Of a DNA stretch of 64,000 bases, positions 32,635 through 43,406 are shown in pieces. The stretch lies in contig NW_025064882.1 in assembly GCF_019112545.1 (NCBI RefSeq), positions 1,874,928 through 1,938,927 on the forward strand. The letters run 5' to 3'. The position numbers and the translations under genes are program-made. Origin of the DNA: Guyanagaster necrorhizus (lineage: Eukaryota; Basidiomycota; Agaricomycetes; Agaricales; Physalacriaceae). The notes under the pieces are model-generated. The model saw only the letters and a list, made by a program, of their open reading frames with translations. It did no database searches and was not told the DNA's origin. Each line of letters begins with the position of its first letter. The stretch's first letter is position 1.

Positions 32635-34596
32635 TCATATCAATTGACCACGGCCCATTGCTTTGTGTCTTCCGCTGTGAACGAATAGTACACGAGAAAG
32701 AACCATAGTGGCCGCACCGCAAAGCACCATTGCCTAGGAAACCAACCCGTCAACACTGTGAAATGGAAAGAGACATCAATAACTTACGCCGCAAAATGCG
32801 ATGCATCGACTCCAAGCATACGAATCGGGGTTATCGGTACGCAAAAGCGCTCCATCGATAGGTGTCCCGAAGAGCATGAACAAACCAACACACGAGAAAG
32901 CCACGCCCATCCGTGTCCTGTAGAGTGTTAAGCGGAGGGCTTCTCGTCAGAGTAGGAAATACTGACCCAAGTTCGCTGATATTCTTGGTCGCCAAAGATA
33001 TCAGAGAGGGAATAAGCGAATAGTCTGAGATGGAAGTAGATTATTTCATTCCGCAGAATTCATAACTGATAGCAGCACGCACATGAGCCGGAAAAGAATC
33101 CGTAGGCCAGTGCGAATACCACGATACCCGCTACATCCCTGATGTCGCTGCCAAGGAGTGCGAAGAGTAGGAAAGATGTGAAGGCAATGCAAGGAATAAT
33201 CATATTATATGGCCCAATATGGTCCGCGAAGAAATTAGGAAGGAGGCGACCAAGGATGCTCCCTGCATTTAGTATCGCAAGCTGTTTGGTGACCGGTGAG
33301 AAATGAATAGTGTACGCGTGTAAAACGCACTACGCACAGTATAAAAAGCCCAGTTCGGATTGATTCCTTTGTCAATGGAGTAAAGCTGCAGATAGAAATC
33401 TGAACGAGAGGAATGTCAGTTTAAAAATAAGCAGGTAGAAGGTTCATGATGCACAAGGAAAGAAAAACCCCAAACAGACGAAGCACGCTCTAAATATGTG
33501 CAGTTTGAAAATTAGAAACATTTAAGTAAAACCAGACGCGAGACTAACGCAATCACAGAAACCATGAAGGCGCCATCCATAAGAATGTCTCTCACAACGT
33601 CAACGTCACCACCGACGTGCGCACTACGTACTCGATGTGTCGTGCGCATCATCAAATTGGCACAGAAGAGCAACGCCGCCACGACGCCACCCGTGGCCCG
33701 GATCGCGTTTGCGAATGACGTACGCTGCCCCAATTGATTCAGCATAACAGGCCACACTATACCACCGCACGATGCACCCTACGCAAATGATCATCAACCA
33801 CAATAATGACTAACAAGGAAGGCGTTTTACTAACTGTTACGGCAACACCAGTGGCAAACGCTCGACGTCTTTTAAAATGGTGTCCGATGATGCTGAGAGA
33901 TGGGAGGAATAGAAGAGATTGACCAAATCCGATGCCTATAGCTTGGGAAAGGAATACCTGATTGAAGGTTTTTAGTGGTGATCCATTCAGTATGACAAAA
34001 AATCGTACTTGATAATATTGGCCTTGATGCGTCAAGGACAACATGAATGTGCATACCACTTGGATGAAAGATCCTGCGGCAATCATGTAATGACTGGGAA
34101 CAAAATGAACCCAGGGAATGTAGAAGGAGAGATGATCATACAAATAACCGGAGTCGAAGGCTCGGCCAACGAGTATTCCAGGAGCATATTGCATAAAGAG
34201 CTGAAAGCTACCTATCCAGCTGACACGTACCATGAGAAAGAAAAAAAAACGGAGAGAGAAAAAGTTGAAAACCTGATTTCAGATGGTGACTTGTGGGAAA
34301 GGAAGTCGCGAGTGTAATAGTCTTGATAAACACCAAAGGCGCTGATATATCTGAAAGAAAAGTCGGCATTTGTAGCAGTCATCATGAATTCTGTTTACCC
34401 CAATGTGCAGAACTGAATCATCCAGCTGTATCGCAACCGAGTGGAATTGATTCAAGACAGAGGTAAGCCCCACTTACGACCCAGCAACAGTCATCCAGGC
34501 CTGCACTCCCCCGTCCAGCGGTTCGATATTTTCGTGGCCATTTTTCTCTGCATCTGCGGTCGTCGTACGCGTTGTATAAGAGGTATCGTCGAACAT
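32635..34596 (-). CDS. monocarboxylate-type MFS transporter
   Basis: Major-facilitator protein of the fungal monocarboxylate-porter (MCT/Mch-like) family in the plasma or vacuolar membrane. Eleven or more exons join in frame from 34596 (MFDDTSYTTRTTTADAEK) to a stop at 32635. Family landmarks in order: DGGVQAWMTVAGSW at the start of helix 1, YISAFGVYQDYY, ISWIGSFQLFMQYAPGILVG, FLSQAIGIGFGQSLLFLPSL, GHHFKRRRAFATGVAVTGAS then GGIVWPVMLNQL. The second half has FFFPYFYLQLYSIDKG, LNAGSILGRLLPNFFADHIG and MGVAFSCVGLFMLFGTPIDG. About 12 helices are expected. The substrate is unknown; fungal members often do not carry monocarboxylates. The gene is divergent to the sugar transporter at 35185 across 588 bp. 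Confidence 0.9.
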
Positions 34597-35184
34597 ATTG
34601 AAGCTGAGGACTAAGAAAAGGTGGAATGTTGTTGCCAGCAGTAATTTTAAAGCAAGAATTGCAGACGGAAGAATGAGGCTGAGGGATGGATTCCTGTATT
34701 CTTAAACTGGCGCCGCCATTGGGTCCATATGAAAAGCGGATAAGAAAGGACCCCCAAAAGTACACAAGTTGGAGAAAAACGACTAGGCCGAGATGCCGAT
34801 GTTGTTCTGGCGTTCGGTTGAGACGAAAGAAGGCCGGAGGTCGACGACGGATGGACGGAGGAAGACTATCAAAAAGGATTCTGGTCGTGATTGGAAACGA
34901 ACTGCGGGTATAGAGGCCACGATATGAAAGTTGACGTTGAACAAGGACAGCTATGAGACGAACATCGCAGACGGACAAGTTCACAGCTGAGGGGGAATAT
35001 CTTGGATATTTGAAAGCGTCGTACTTCGGATACCGCGTCGACGCACATAATTGAACAACTGAACGTTACGGCTTGAAAGCAGGTGACCGTGAGCACAAGA
35101 TTCTTTATATATACTCATTACGTAAATGACACATCCAAGACGTTGACGTCGACCTCGACGTTCCACTACACTGGCGTGGTCGCT
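34597..35184. promoter_or_regulatory. shared upstream region of two divergent transporter genes
   Basis: 588 bp separate the ATGs of the MCT-type gene (minus) and the SUT-type gene (plus). A TATATATA run at 35106-35113 is placed about 75 bp upstream of the plus-strand ATG. No specific operator is identified. Confidence 0.45.
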
Positions 35185-37736
35185 ATGACCGGTGGCAGCT
35201 TCACCACATTTGACAGAAATGAAGCCAGTGCTGGTAGACTGACCGGACACGCCTACATTCGCGGTCCTAAGCACCTTCACTTACCCATCCTTACCATCGG
35301 CTTCCTAGGCATTCAGCTTTTCTGGTCTGTAGAACAATCCTACGGGTCTCCGTATCTGCTTTCGCTTGGTCTCTCAAAGTCCGCCATGGCTATGGTCTTC
35401 GTAGCGGGACCTCTGTCCGGCTTGGTCGTGCAGCCACTGATTGGTGTGCTCGCCGACGGGTGCACATCGAGGTGGGGACGACGACGACCATATATGATGG
35501 GAGGTGTGCTCATATGCATTTCTGCGATGCTTTTGTTGGGATGGACGAGACAGGTTGGGGCCTGGTTCACGTCAAAGGTGAGTTCGCCGCGTCTTCGGGA
35601 CACGCCATGCTCATTTATCGCGGTCAGCAATCTTTGGTAGTGTGGCTAGGCATCCTTTCCATATATTTTATCGATTTCAGTATCAATGCAGGTATTATTC
35701 TATTTGCCTTGTATGACTTGGTTTTATCATCATAGTGTCACACAGTCATGGCCGTGGATCGCGCCCTTCTCGTTGATACCTTGCCAGCCTCGCAGCAACC
35801 AGCCGCAAACGCATGGGCCGCGGCGATGTTTAGTCTAGGAAGCGTCATCGGCTTTTTCTTGTGAGCCTATCTTACCTATACCTGTCGGCAAATTAATATA
35901 TTCCTCATTTAGCGGTAACCTAGACCTCCCCTCTCTTCTGCCGTTTCTTGGACATGCAGAACTCGAGGTTTTCAGTATCATTGTCAGCTTCCTTCTACTT
36001 GCCGGGCACGTTTCAATGGCCATTTTCGTCAAGGAAAAAGTCCTTCTCACAATAGCACCGGGTCCTAGAGGGTAACTACATCCACCGTATGCAATTGTCT
36101 TATAATATTGATGTCCATTTCAGCCCGCTCATCCGAACATTCATCCAACAATTCAAGACGATATTTACCAGTATTCGGACGCTGCCTAGAGTAATTAAAC
36201 AGATCGTTAGTCAAAATATTTCTTCCCTACCATTCACACTAATGGAGCATCGCCGTTACATAGTGCATAATACAATTCTTGTGATTGTTTATGGTCTTTT
36301 TATTGCCGTCGCGCTGACGTTTCCGTCCCTAGTACCTGGATTTCTTGGTTCCCGTTGCTCTTCTACACCACGCTCTACATCGGAGACCTTCACAAACGGG
36401 AATATTATACGTCTCTTCTCCTTACGGAATCCGTCGGCCCTTCAACTTTGGAGTTAATCAATTCTACAGGTATTTCGAGGCAGGACGACATAGATGCGTT
36501 GGAGGCGGAATCTACGCGTCTAGGGTCTCGGGCCCTTTTCTTCTCATCAATATTGGCTCTCTTGTCGAATGTTCTTCTCCCTTTTTTTATCGTCAAACCA
36601 CGTCATAAACCAGCGCGTCATGTTAATGCCCGATACTATAATACTCGGGCGCAGAATGAAACGGATGGGTATACACAAAGTCCTACTGCGGCAGGGAGGT
36701 TGTGGGCGTCATGGAGAATTCCCGACGTGATCAGGGTGCATCTGGCGAGCCTGTGGGCCGTGAGTCATGTGGTGTTTGCTGGATGCATGTTGGGCACTTT
36801 GTGAGCTTCTACATTCATGTTTCAGACGTGGTTGATAACCATGGCGTCCAGCTTCACAACCTCAGTCAAAGGGGCAACCTTTCTGATAACCGTAACCGGA
36901 TTCTCGTGGGCCATCGTTCAGTGGGCTCCATTTGCATTGGTTCGTTATGTGGAGCCAGACAGCTATGTCATGTTCTCCCACTTACATCGTGTAGTTAGGT
37001 GAAGCCATATTGACGGAGCCAACGTCTGGTGCCGGTGACGCGGGTGCTATAATGCTCACGGACACGAGGTCTTCCAATGCAGGGGTGGAAGAGGTCGTGT
37101 TCGAGGATCCAGAACATGATTCCGACTCTGATATCGGATCGGACCAGAAAGAGACATCAAGATCAAGGCTGATGGGCAATCCTGATGCTAGTGTCAGTAG
37201 GGTCAACATCTCTGGGAATCGCGTTGAATTGTATGAAGAGGAGGAAGAGGAGGAAGAGGAGGGTGAAGATGCTGTGTTAGTCGGTAGGCGGAGATCGGAT
37301 CTTGAAATTAGCGAAACAGGAGATGGGGTAACTACCGAAGACTTGAGCGCAAAAGCGGGCATCATCCTGGTAAGTCCTGTATGGTTTGTCTGCCCGGGAA
37401 TCTGATGTAAAATTTCAGGGAATACATAACATATTTGTTGTGGTACCGCAGTTCCTTGTAACGGGCATCTCATCCATTATTTTCGCTGTCTTCGACAAAG
37501 ATACCAGGGTAGCCCATGACGGAGACGCCAGCTCCGCAAAAAACGGAGCCAAGGCCGCAAGCATCATGAATGCAGCTGCAGGGTCAAATTCGGTGGTGTA
37601 TGTGTTCCGGTGAGTATCCTCTGGAAATCATAGTGCCGTATCAGTAAGCGAACTATCTATCAGGATCGGCGGCATAGCAGCATTGATCGCCTTTGTGTTG
37701 AGTTGGCGACTCGCAAAGGAACTCAGACACCGATGA
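35185..37736 (+). CDS. SUT-type alpha-glucoside/sucrose:H+ symporter
   Basis: Glycoside-pentoside-hexuronide type MFS protein related to fission-yeast Sut1 and plant SUTs. Eleven exons (35185-35577, 35628-35691, 35746-35860, 35913-36071, 36124-36205, 36264-36280, 36333-36800, 36852-36939, 36995-37369, 37419-37609, 37664-37736) sum to 2025 nt, giving 674 residues. Landmarks: QLFWSVEQSYGSPYLLSLGL, GPLSGLVVQPLIGVLAD then SRWGRRRPYMMGG, DFSINAVMAVDRALLVDTLP, FFTWISWFPLLFYTTLYIGD, GFSWAIVQWAPFAL and GIHNIFVVVPQFLV. Exon 6 is only 17 nt. A long cytoplasmic loop between late helices is very acidic (a run of Glu near 37240) with Ser-rich flanks, a likely regulatory insert. Disaccharide uptake is inferred from family. 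The 3' end converges on the URC4 gene with 137 bp between stops. Confidence 0.92.
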
Positions 37737-37873
37737 CACCGTTTAAAAGAGCTCCTCCATGTTTCAAGAGAGCTATTCTTGGAGATATCGTGTAACTTAT
37801 TTTATTTCTGGGTGCTACGAGTAGATGACACACTGTGATGGTAATCTTTGATACTTAGGTCTTCCAGGCCGTC

Positions 37874-39474
37874 TCAAAAGACTGTGCCGTCACTTTCGAT
37901 GTCAAGTGGTGGACCTCCGGTTTCAGGACGTTTTTGTTTCGCAATCTCTCGCCCACCCTTCCAAGTCGCACCCTCTAGAACCTGGGCCAGATTAAGTTCA
38001 TCAGGCTTGAGGCCCAACTTCGCACGAATGTTATCAGCGATTCTATCCCTAGCGAGGAATGAGACAACGGCGAAGCTGGAATTCCAGATGACTTACAACA
38101 TGATCACAGTGAGGGCGCGCCATTCCACTACTGCCGGATGCGAAGCCGCGGCCTTGGGCAATAGAGAGACGGGGTCTGTGGGCAAGACGCCTGGTTTAAG
38201 CGTAAGGACGCCCAGGTCGATCAAGAGTCCACCTGCACATCCGTGAGAGTCCGAAAACGAGGCACAGAGTGTATTTTACCATTACGATACTCTGGCAGCC
38301 CCGTCATATCTTCTTTGCCGACGATGTCCCATCTCATCACGGTTTCAATTGCCTCAATGACGGAATACGTCATCCATTGTGTGAGTTTGTGGAAGGGAAC
38401 TAGATCATCTGTTTCTGCAGATGCGGTAGGTCTAAGGGCGGGGCAAGGCCATACGTCACCTAAAGAAACACCGGCAAGGGTGGTACGCGACGCAGGCCAG
38501 ACAGGATTGAGACCGTCGATCAAGACTTGCCAGAGCGCGGCGAGCGGCACTTTTCGAATCGATCCTTCGACAATTGACTCAGATTCCAGGAAATCTGTAA
38601 AACAAAACAAGCTCGGAAAAAGATTATGGTTTCAAGGTTGTAGGGTTTACCGAGCATATTTCCCGGCCGTCCGTCGGGCCCGAAAAATTTGGGACTGGCG
38701 GTAAGGGCCTTGGATAAATTGATAAGCAGGGATGTACGGCCGTCGAGACCGACGAGGGGATTGGTCGCATCGACTTGCATATGCTTCGCCATTGAATCGA
38801 CGGTGACCTTGGACAAAGCCTCCGCTGTGTATTAGTTTCAGCACTGAATATGATGGTCTAGATGCGACGGACTACTGTACCATCGACTTGGTGCGGTTGC
38901 TCTGGATTGCTTGAAAAATACCCTTCCGTGAACATGTGTAAGCAGCAGACGGCCAAACCTTCAGACCGTGAATAGCGTTCTCCCGATGGTTGCTCGGTGT
39001 AGGCCCAGTCTTTGCCTGCGCCGGCATCCAAGAGAGTAGAGGTGACCAAGAGATCGACAAGACGCTTGCATGCTTCTTTAATACCCGCTGAAGCAGTCCA
39101 TTGTTGAAGCAAAGGTGTGACTCGATCTTGTCCGATATTGCAATGGCTAATTCGTCCATGGGGGGGCACCTGCAGGGTATTAGCCGTTTAACATCGTCAA
39201 TAAAAGGTGCGAACCTGATCGTAATTTGTTCCGAAGTCACGCTGGAAACAACCGTTTAAATGAATGGGAATAATTTCCTGTGTTCTCGACTCACCGCAAT
39301 TATCCCGCTGCAAAACTCCGTGATAACACCCTCCTTGTCGGCATGATAATCAAAGTACTGAAGCTTCCCTCGTCTTGCGAGATTGAATACGCGCGCACAA
39401 CGTTCGCGAACAGCGGGGAGAGTTCGCAAATATTGGGCTTTTTGAGGCAACGATAGATCTGCACTGATGTTCAT
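37874..39474 (-). CDS. URC4: URC4/DUF1688 uracil-catabolism protein
   Basis: DUF1688 family, known in fungi as URC4/Urg3, required for the URC route of uracil degradation; its biochemical activity is not established. Start at 39474 (MNISADLSLPQKAQYLRTLP). Family segments in order: VRERCARVFNLARRGKLQYF, FGTNYDQVPPHGRISHCNIG, EACKRLVDLLVTSTLLDAG, SEGLAVCCLHMFTEGYFSS, ATNPLVGLDGRTSLLINLS, FFGPDGRPGNML, GVSLGDVWPCPAL, VPFHKLTQWMTYS, DMTGLPEYRNGG and the C-terminus KRPETGGPPLDIESDGTVF. Exon 2 (39215-39241) is 27 nt. About seven exons; no defect seen. No other URC gene is in the window, so it is not part of a visible cluster here. Confidence 0.92.
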
Positions 39475-40915
39475 GGCTGCTAAAAGAGAGTTGACAGGAT
39501 AAATTGCGAATTATTGCCCCCTTTATACAAGGTACCGGCCATTAGATAACCACGTGCGTAGATTAGATACGAATCTATTAATAATTTCTCTCCAATAGCA
39601 AGAACGAAAACAAAGTCGCCCAGCGTGTTCTTCAGAATACGATGCATCGGTCAGCTCGGCGTTACTATGCCGCAGGCAGTGAGCAATGGTAGCAAAGCGA
39701 AGGAGCCGTCTTCGTGACCACATTCTGTGAGGGCCGCAGCCTGTCCAGACAGTCATTAGCGAGCCTGAAGGTGGGATAAATAAATGGATGAACCATTGCT
39801 TGCAAGTACTCTTGCAATCATGATCATTGGCTAGATGGGCCGAGCTGTATCTGCATCTCGTGGAGTTGCAATCGATCTGTGGACGTCATGGGCTAGACTC
39901 AGATATTAAGAGCGGTGATGGTCGAAGTTCAACATACCCGTTGCTCGCCATGAGGGGTGTCGTGTCCACAAGAGTATCTCGTCGTATCGATTTTGCGATA
40001 ACACATGGTGAAGTAGGGGTGCTGCAGGGTATTTCTGTTTATGATGTACTGGTCCTTATAAGCTCGGTAGGGTCACGTACATTTGTAGAAGTCTGAGACG
40101 GTGAACTCTTTGGGAGTGGGGGTGAGATCAGAAGGATTTGATGCTACTTTCGCTGTAAAACCTCCTCTATTTAATAACCGCTGCTTCATGCGTCCTGTCG
40201 AAGTGAATTAAAATGCAAAAAGGAAAGAGGGGCAACGCGTAATGGCCGGGATAGAAGGAAACATTATTTGGACCACAAGGGATTAGGCAGAGCTCTAACC
40301 ACTCAGCTCTGTTCGGGAAGAAGTATAATTAAAGCACGATCTGGATCAGTAGTAAATCCTGTGCAGCATTGATATTAGGAAAGCCGGAATGAGATTGAAC
40401 TATGCTTACGCGGAAAACAACACAGCGACAATAGAGATTTAAGTGGCCCGAATATAATTGCTGCCAGGAATAGACCAAGAATGCTTGGTTCCGTGATGCG
40501 ATTTGGAATTAGGGCGGACGTCAAAACGAATACTTGTGTTACGAAAGTAGGGATCTCGTAGAGGGGGCCGAGAGTACCTTTCAAGCCAGGGACAAGGGTC
40601 GGAAGCTAATAAGCCGTTGTTAAGGATCCGGAAGTGTTGACATATGGCGGACTACATCGTATTCCAAACACTACGCGTAACGCGCGTATCCCAAGAAGGT
40701 CCCGATCGTTCTTGCGAGTTTGCCGCCGCCGCGTATTCCAATACCGGTAACCTAGCGAGGTGCCCGATTTTATGTGAAGCATGGAGAATTGATTAATTTC
40801 GTGATCACTGTCAGGAATAGTCCAAGTAGATGATAATGGCAAAATAGATAGATAGGATTAAAAGTATGAAAGCACAAGGCCCACAAATTACCTCGGGTGC
40901 AAACGATACGCCACA
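39475..40915. other. intergenic with weak minus-strand open frames
   Basis: 1.4 kb between URC4 and the histidinol-phosphatase gene. On the minus strand, an open frame at 40584-40375 is hydrophobic (with LGLFLAAIIFGPLKSLLSL). A segment near 40735-40660 can be read as GIRGGGKLARTIGTFLGYAR. They could be exons of a small membrane protein, but no ATG-to-stop model is convincing. The plus-strand frame at 39827-40096 looks like chance. A tRNA-like half (about 40270-40322) was examined and rejected. Confidence 0.25.
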
Positions 40916-42007
40916 TCATTGGTCGAAATCTCTTGAATGCAATCGTCCATGCCAGAATGCATGGTTCCACCAGTCACCCTCGAGCCTGACGGGCTGAATC
41001 TTGCGTCCAGCGGCGTTGACATTTATTGACTTCTGTAAGTACCACAGCTCCGCGATGTTGACGCTTCGAAGATACTTGGCCACTCTGTCATAATTCAACC
41101 CAACAGCGTGGGGTCCGTGACTATCGTCTGACAATGTGAACCGACCGCCATGTTTGACGATGATCTAGGTAGAGAACCGGACCAAAACCGATATGGAAGC
41201 AATTAAAACATACCCCTCGACGCGCTAAAATAGACATGTGTGTACACACCTCAACGACATCTTCCGCGGGGTAAGCCGTATCCCATTTTTTCCTGAGAGC
41301 GGCCGCGTTAACCTCAAACAAGGCGCCATATCCGACGGCATACGCAATATTCCTTTCCGCGAGCTTCCGGGCCGCGGGATAATTGTCCAGACGCAACGAA
41401 GGGGTATAGAGACGGCATAGATCAAAATGTCCCACAATCTCGGGCTTCACCTGCTGAAGAATGTCGTACTGGGCCTCGAAATAACAACAAAGGAAATTCT
41501 CCTGTGTGTCTTTCTCGGTTTCACTTGCTAAACTGTGTAAAGCCTTTTGGAAGGTGTCGAAATCGAAATCTATGGGCAGGCCGTTGACATGATGTATGGA
41601 GCCGACGATGTATTCGACACGCTCCCCATGTGTTCGAAGACACCGTTGGAGGTTGTCAATATCCAGCGAAGTGATGTATTCCGTCTCTAATCCGACTAGC
41701 AGATTGATCTTGTGAGTATATTTCAACTTCAATCTGTGCGCTTCATCAAGAAACGCGTTAAATTGGATTTCAAGATCAGGCAAAGACATTCCTTCCTAAA
41801 ATAAGTAGTGAGATATTTGATCGAAGCCTGTACCTGCCACTTAGTACTTGCCTCTTCAGGATAGAGATCTTGGATTCGGTATCTGGGAACATGCTCAGTA
41901 AGGCCGTACACGTCGAAGCCTTGATGTATAGCTTCAAGAACGACATCCTCAAGGTTCCCGGACGCATGCCTGCAGAATTGGCCTGAATGGGAGTGGTGAC
42001 TGTGCAT
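40916..42007 (-). CDS. histidinol-phosphatase (PHP family)
   Basis: Histidine biosynthesis enzyme of the PHP type (yeast HIS2 class), which hydrolyses L-histidinol phosphate. Exons 42007-41834, 41795-41250 and 41164-40916 sum to 969 nt, 322 residues. The first intron is only 38 nt. PHP metal motifs are present: MHSHHSHSG at the N-terminus, VYGLTEHVPRY, LLVGLETEYI, YIVGSIHHVNGLPIDFD, VGHFDLCRL and TLSDDSHGPHAVG. The sequence between (FLCCYFEAQYDILQQVKPEI) and the C-terminal region (IAELWYLQKS) match the fungal enzymes in length and order. All expected catalytic histidines and acidic residues seem intact. This is a housekeeping gene. Confidence 0.94.
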
Positions 42008-42359
42008 GGTGGTCAGGTCCAGGAGAAGCGGGGATCAGTGATCGGTGCAAATCGAGTGGACGTTTATGTAACTTTCTTTGGCTTTGTTACCTTTCGAAGC
42101 CGATGTCCTGAGCCAGGAATTTATCACGTGGACGAATTATTTCCCTCGTGGCGCCAACGAGGTGGACCAGTAATGTGCAGCGTGGTGCGTATTCATTTAC
42201 TTCTTTCCTTTCACCTTCATACTCACCATTACAAGCTGGTGGGATGATTGTGTCGCTCCTCTTTTTTTCTGCCTTTTGCCTCTCCCTTTTGGTAGAATTT
42301 ACTACCACGAGACCTGTTCGGTATCAGGCTGGGTATGTGCTAGCTCGCCCTTCCAAAAA
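42008..42359. other. upstream region of histidinol-phosphatase gene
   Basis: No supported gene between the HIS2-type start at 42007 and the beginning of the tandem modules. Presumably it holds the promoter of the minus-strand gene. Confidence 0.4.
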
Positions 42360-43250
42360 TTCCTACCAATCATCTCCGGGTTAAGATCCTTAGGTCCGAT
42401 AAAGGTCAACGCCGCCCTCGAGTCGCACAGGTCCGCTTTTTGGCCATACTCATTGCATTCTCGTACGCTAACAGTCACGTAAGGAATGGGGTTTGTACTC
42501 CCGGCATGAGCCAACGACTCGGATATCCCTGTGAAGATTTGTACGTTCTCCATTCAGTCTTAGAAGCTTTCGAGCTCAAGCGCTCGTCGCCAATTAGACT
42601 AAAAAGTCAGGATCTTGTTGTCTTCGCATCCGAACGGTACGTGTCGCGAACGTGTCCTGATTACTTCTTTCTTTAATTGTTGAATAAGGTCACATGCTCT
42701 GATGCCCAGCATGGTTTCCCCCGCATCCGAGACGCCAAGGTGTGTTATTTGCTGGTAGATCATTGTGCATCACGTTTGATGCCCGTCACGTAAGCTATGT
42801 GGAAGGTCCTTTGGGCCTGTATGACTCTTCGCGGCTTCATTCTGGAGATCTGTACGTTGTCTATCACCCCTTCTAACCTTCAGATCTTACCAGCAATTAG
42901 ACCAAAACCTCAAAAACCGCCGGTCGTCGCGTCCGAACGGTATGTTCAAGAGCTGTGCCCTGATATTTTTCATTCAGAATTGGTTTTAGATCTGATCGTT
43001 TGATGCAGAACGTAGCCTTCTGTACGTCTGAAATGCCGAGGTTGGTCAGTCATCGTAGTCGTCGCGGTCCCGTTATCTGACCTTCACGTGCAAGTTGCGA
43101 AGACGTTAATTCGGCTGTGGACGAATCTTCACAGGTTCATGCTGAGCATTCGTACGTTCTTCATTCATTTTAATAGGTGCGAGGACTCACCCGTCATAAT
43201 TAGAATCAAAGCCCGCGTTCTCGCATCCGAAGGGTATGTCTAGCTATGTC
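42360..43250. repeat. diverged tandem modules of about 300 bp (decayed coding repeats)
   Basis: At least three, probably four, degenerate copies begin near 42360 (partial), 42540, 42850 and 43150. Each shares a junction like TGTACGTTSTCYAT, then AATTAGAYYAAA, then GCRTCCGAACGGTAYGT about 100 bp in, and a second block ending near GARAYGCCRAGG. Similarity is visible at the amino-acid level on both strands. On plus: VVASER in two copies (ASEG in the third), and RSHALMPS versus RSDRLMQN ahead of SETPR/SEMPR. On minus: ENVQIF versus DNVQIS, YVTV versus YVTG, and LGVSDAG versus LGISDVQ. Copies contain stops, so this looks like a tandemly repeated domain in decay. A minus-strand open frame (42553-42302) is the best preserved copy and faintly resembles a C2 domain (PYVTVSV...KDLNPE). 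Copy ends are approximate. Confidence 0.55.
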
Positions 43251-43406
43251 GCATTTCTTTTTCATGATTCAAACTGGACGATCAGAAACGAAGATACACC
43301 TCATCAGCCTCATCTCTCAACGCCATTATTCATATTCCCACGAACAGTTATTCAGACCTCGTCAAATGATGTCACAACGCCCGTCTCACCCGCGCACCAG
43401 CTTCCC

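Noticed and set aside
37010..37405. Separate acidic gene within the symporter locus
   Set aside because: The acidic stretch is in frame with the symporter exons on both sides and fits as its cytoplasmic loop.
40268..40325. tRNA-like A-box (minus strand, GCTGAGTGGTTAGAGC)
   Set aside because: D-arm looks right, but there is no matching T-arm (GGTTCGA-type B-box) and the acceptor stem cannot pair.
43236..43406. Upstream in-frame extension of the 836-residue protein
   Set aside because: The ATG sits on a donor-like GTATGT inside the tandem-module region, and the ATG at 43407 gives a proper signal anchor.
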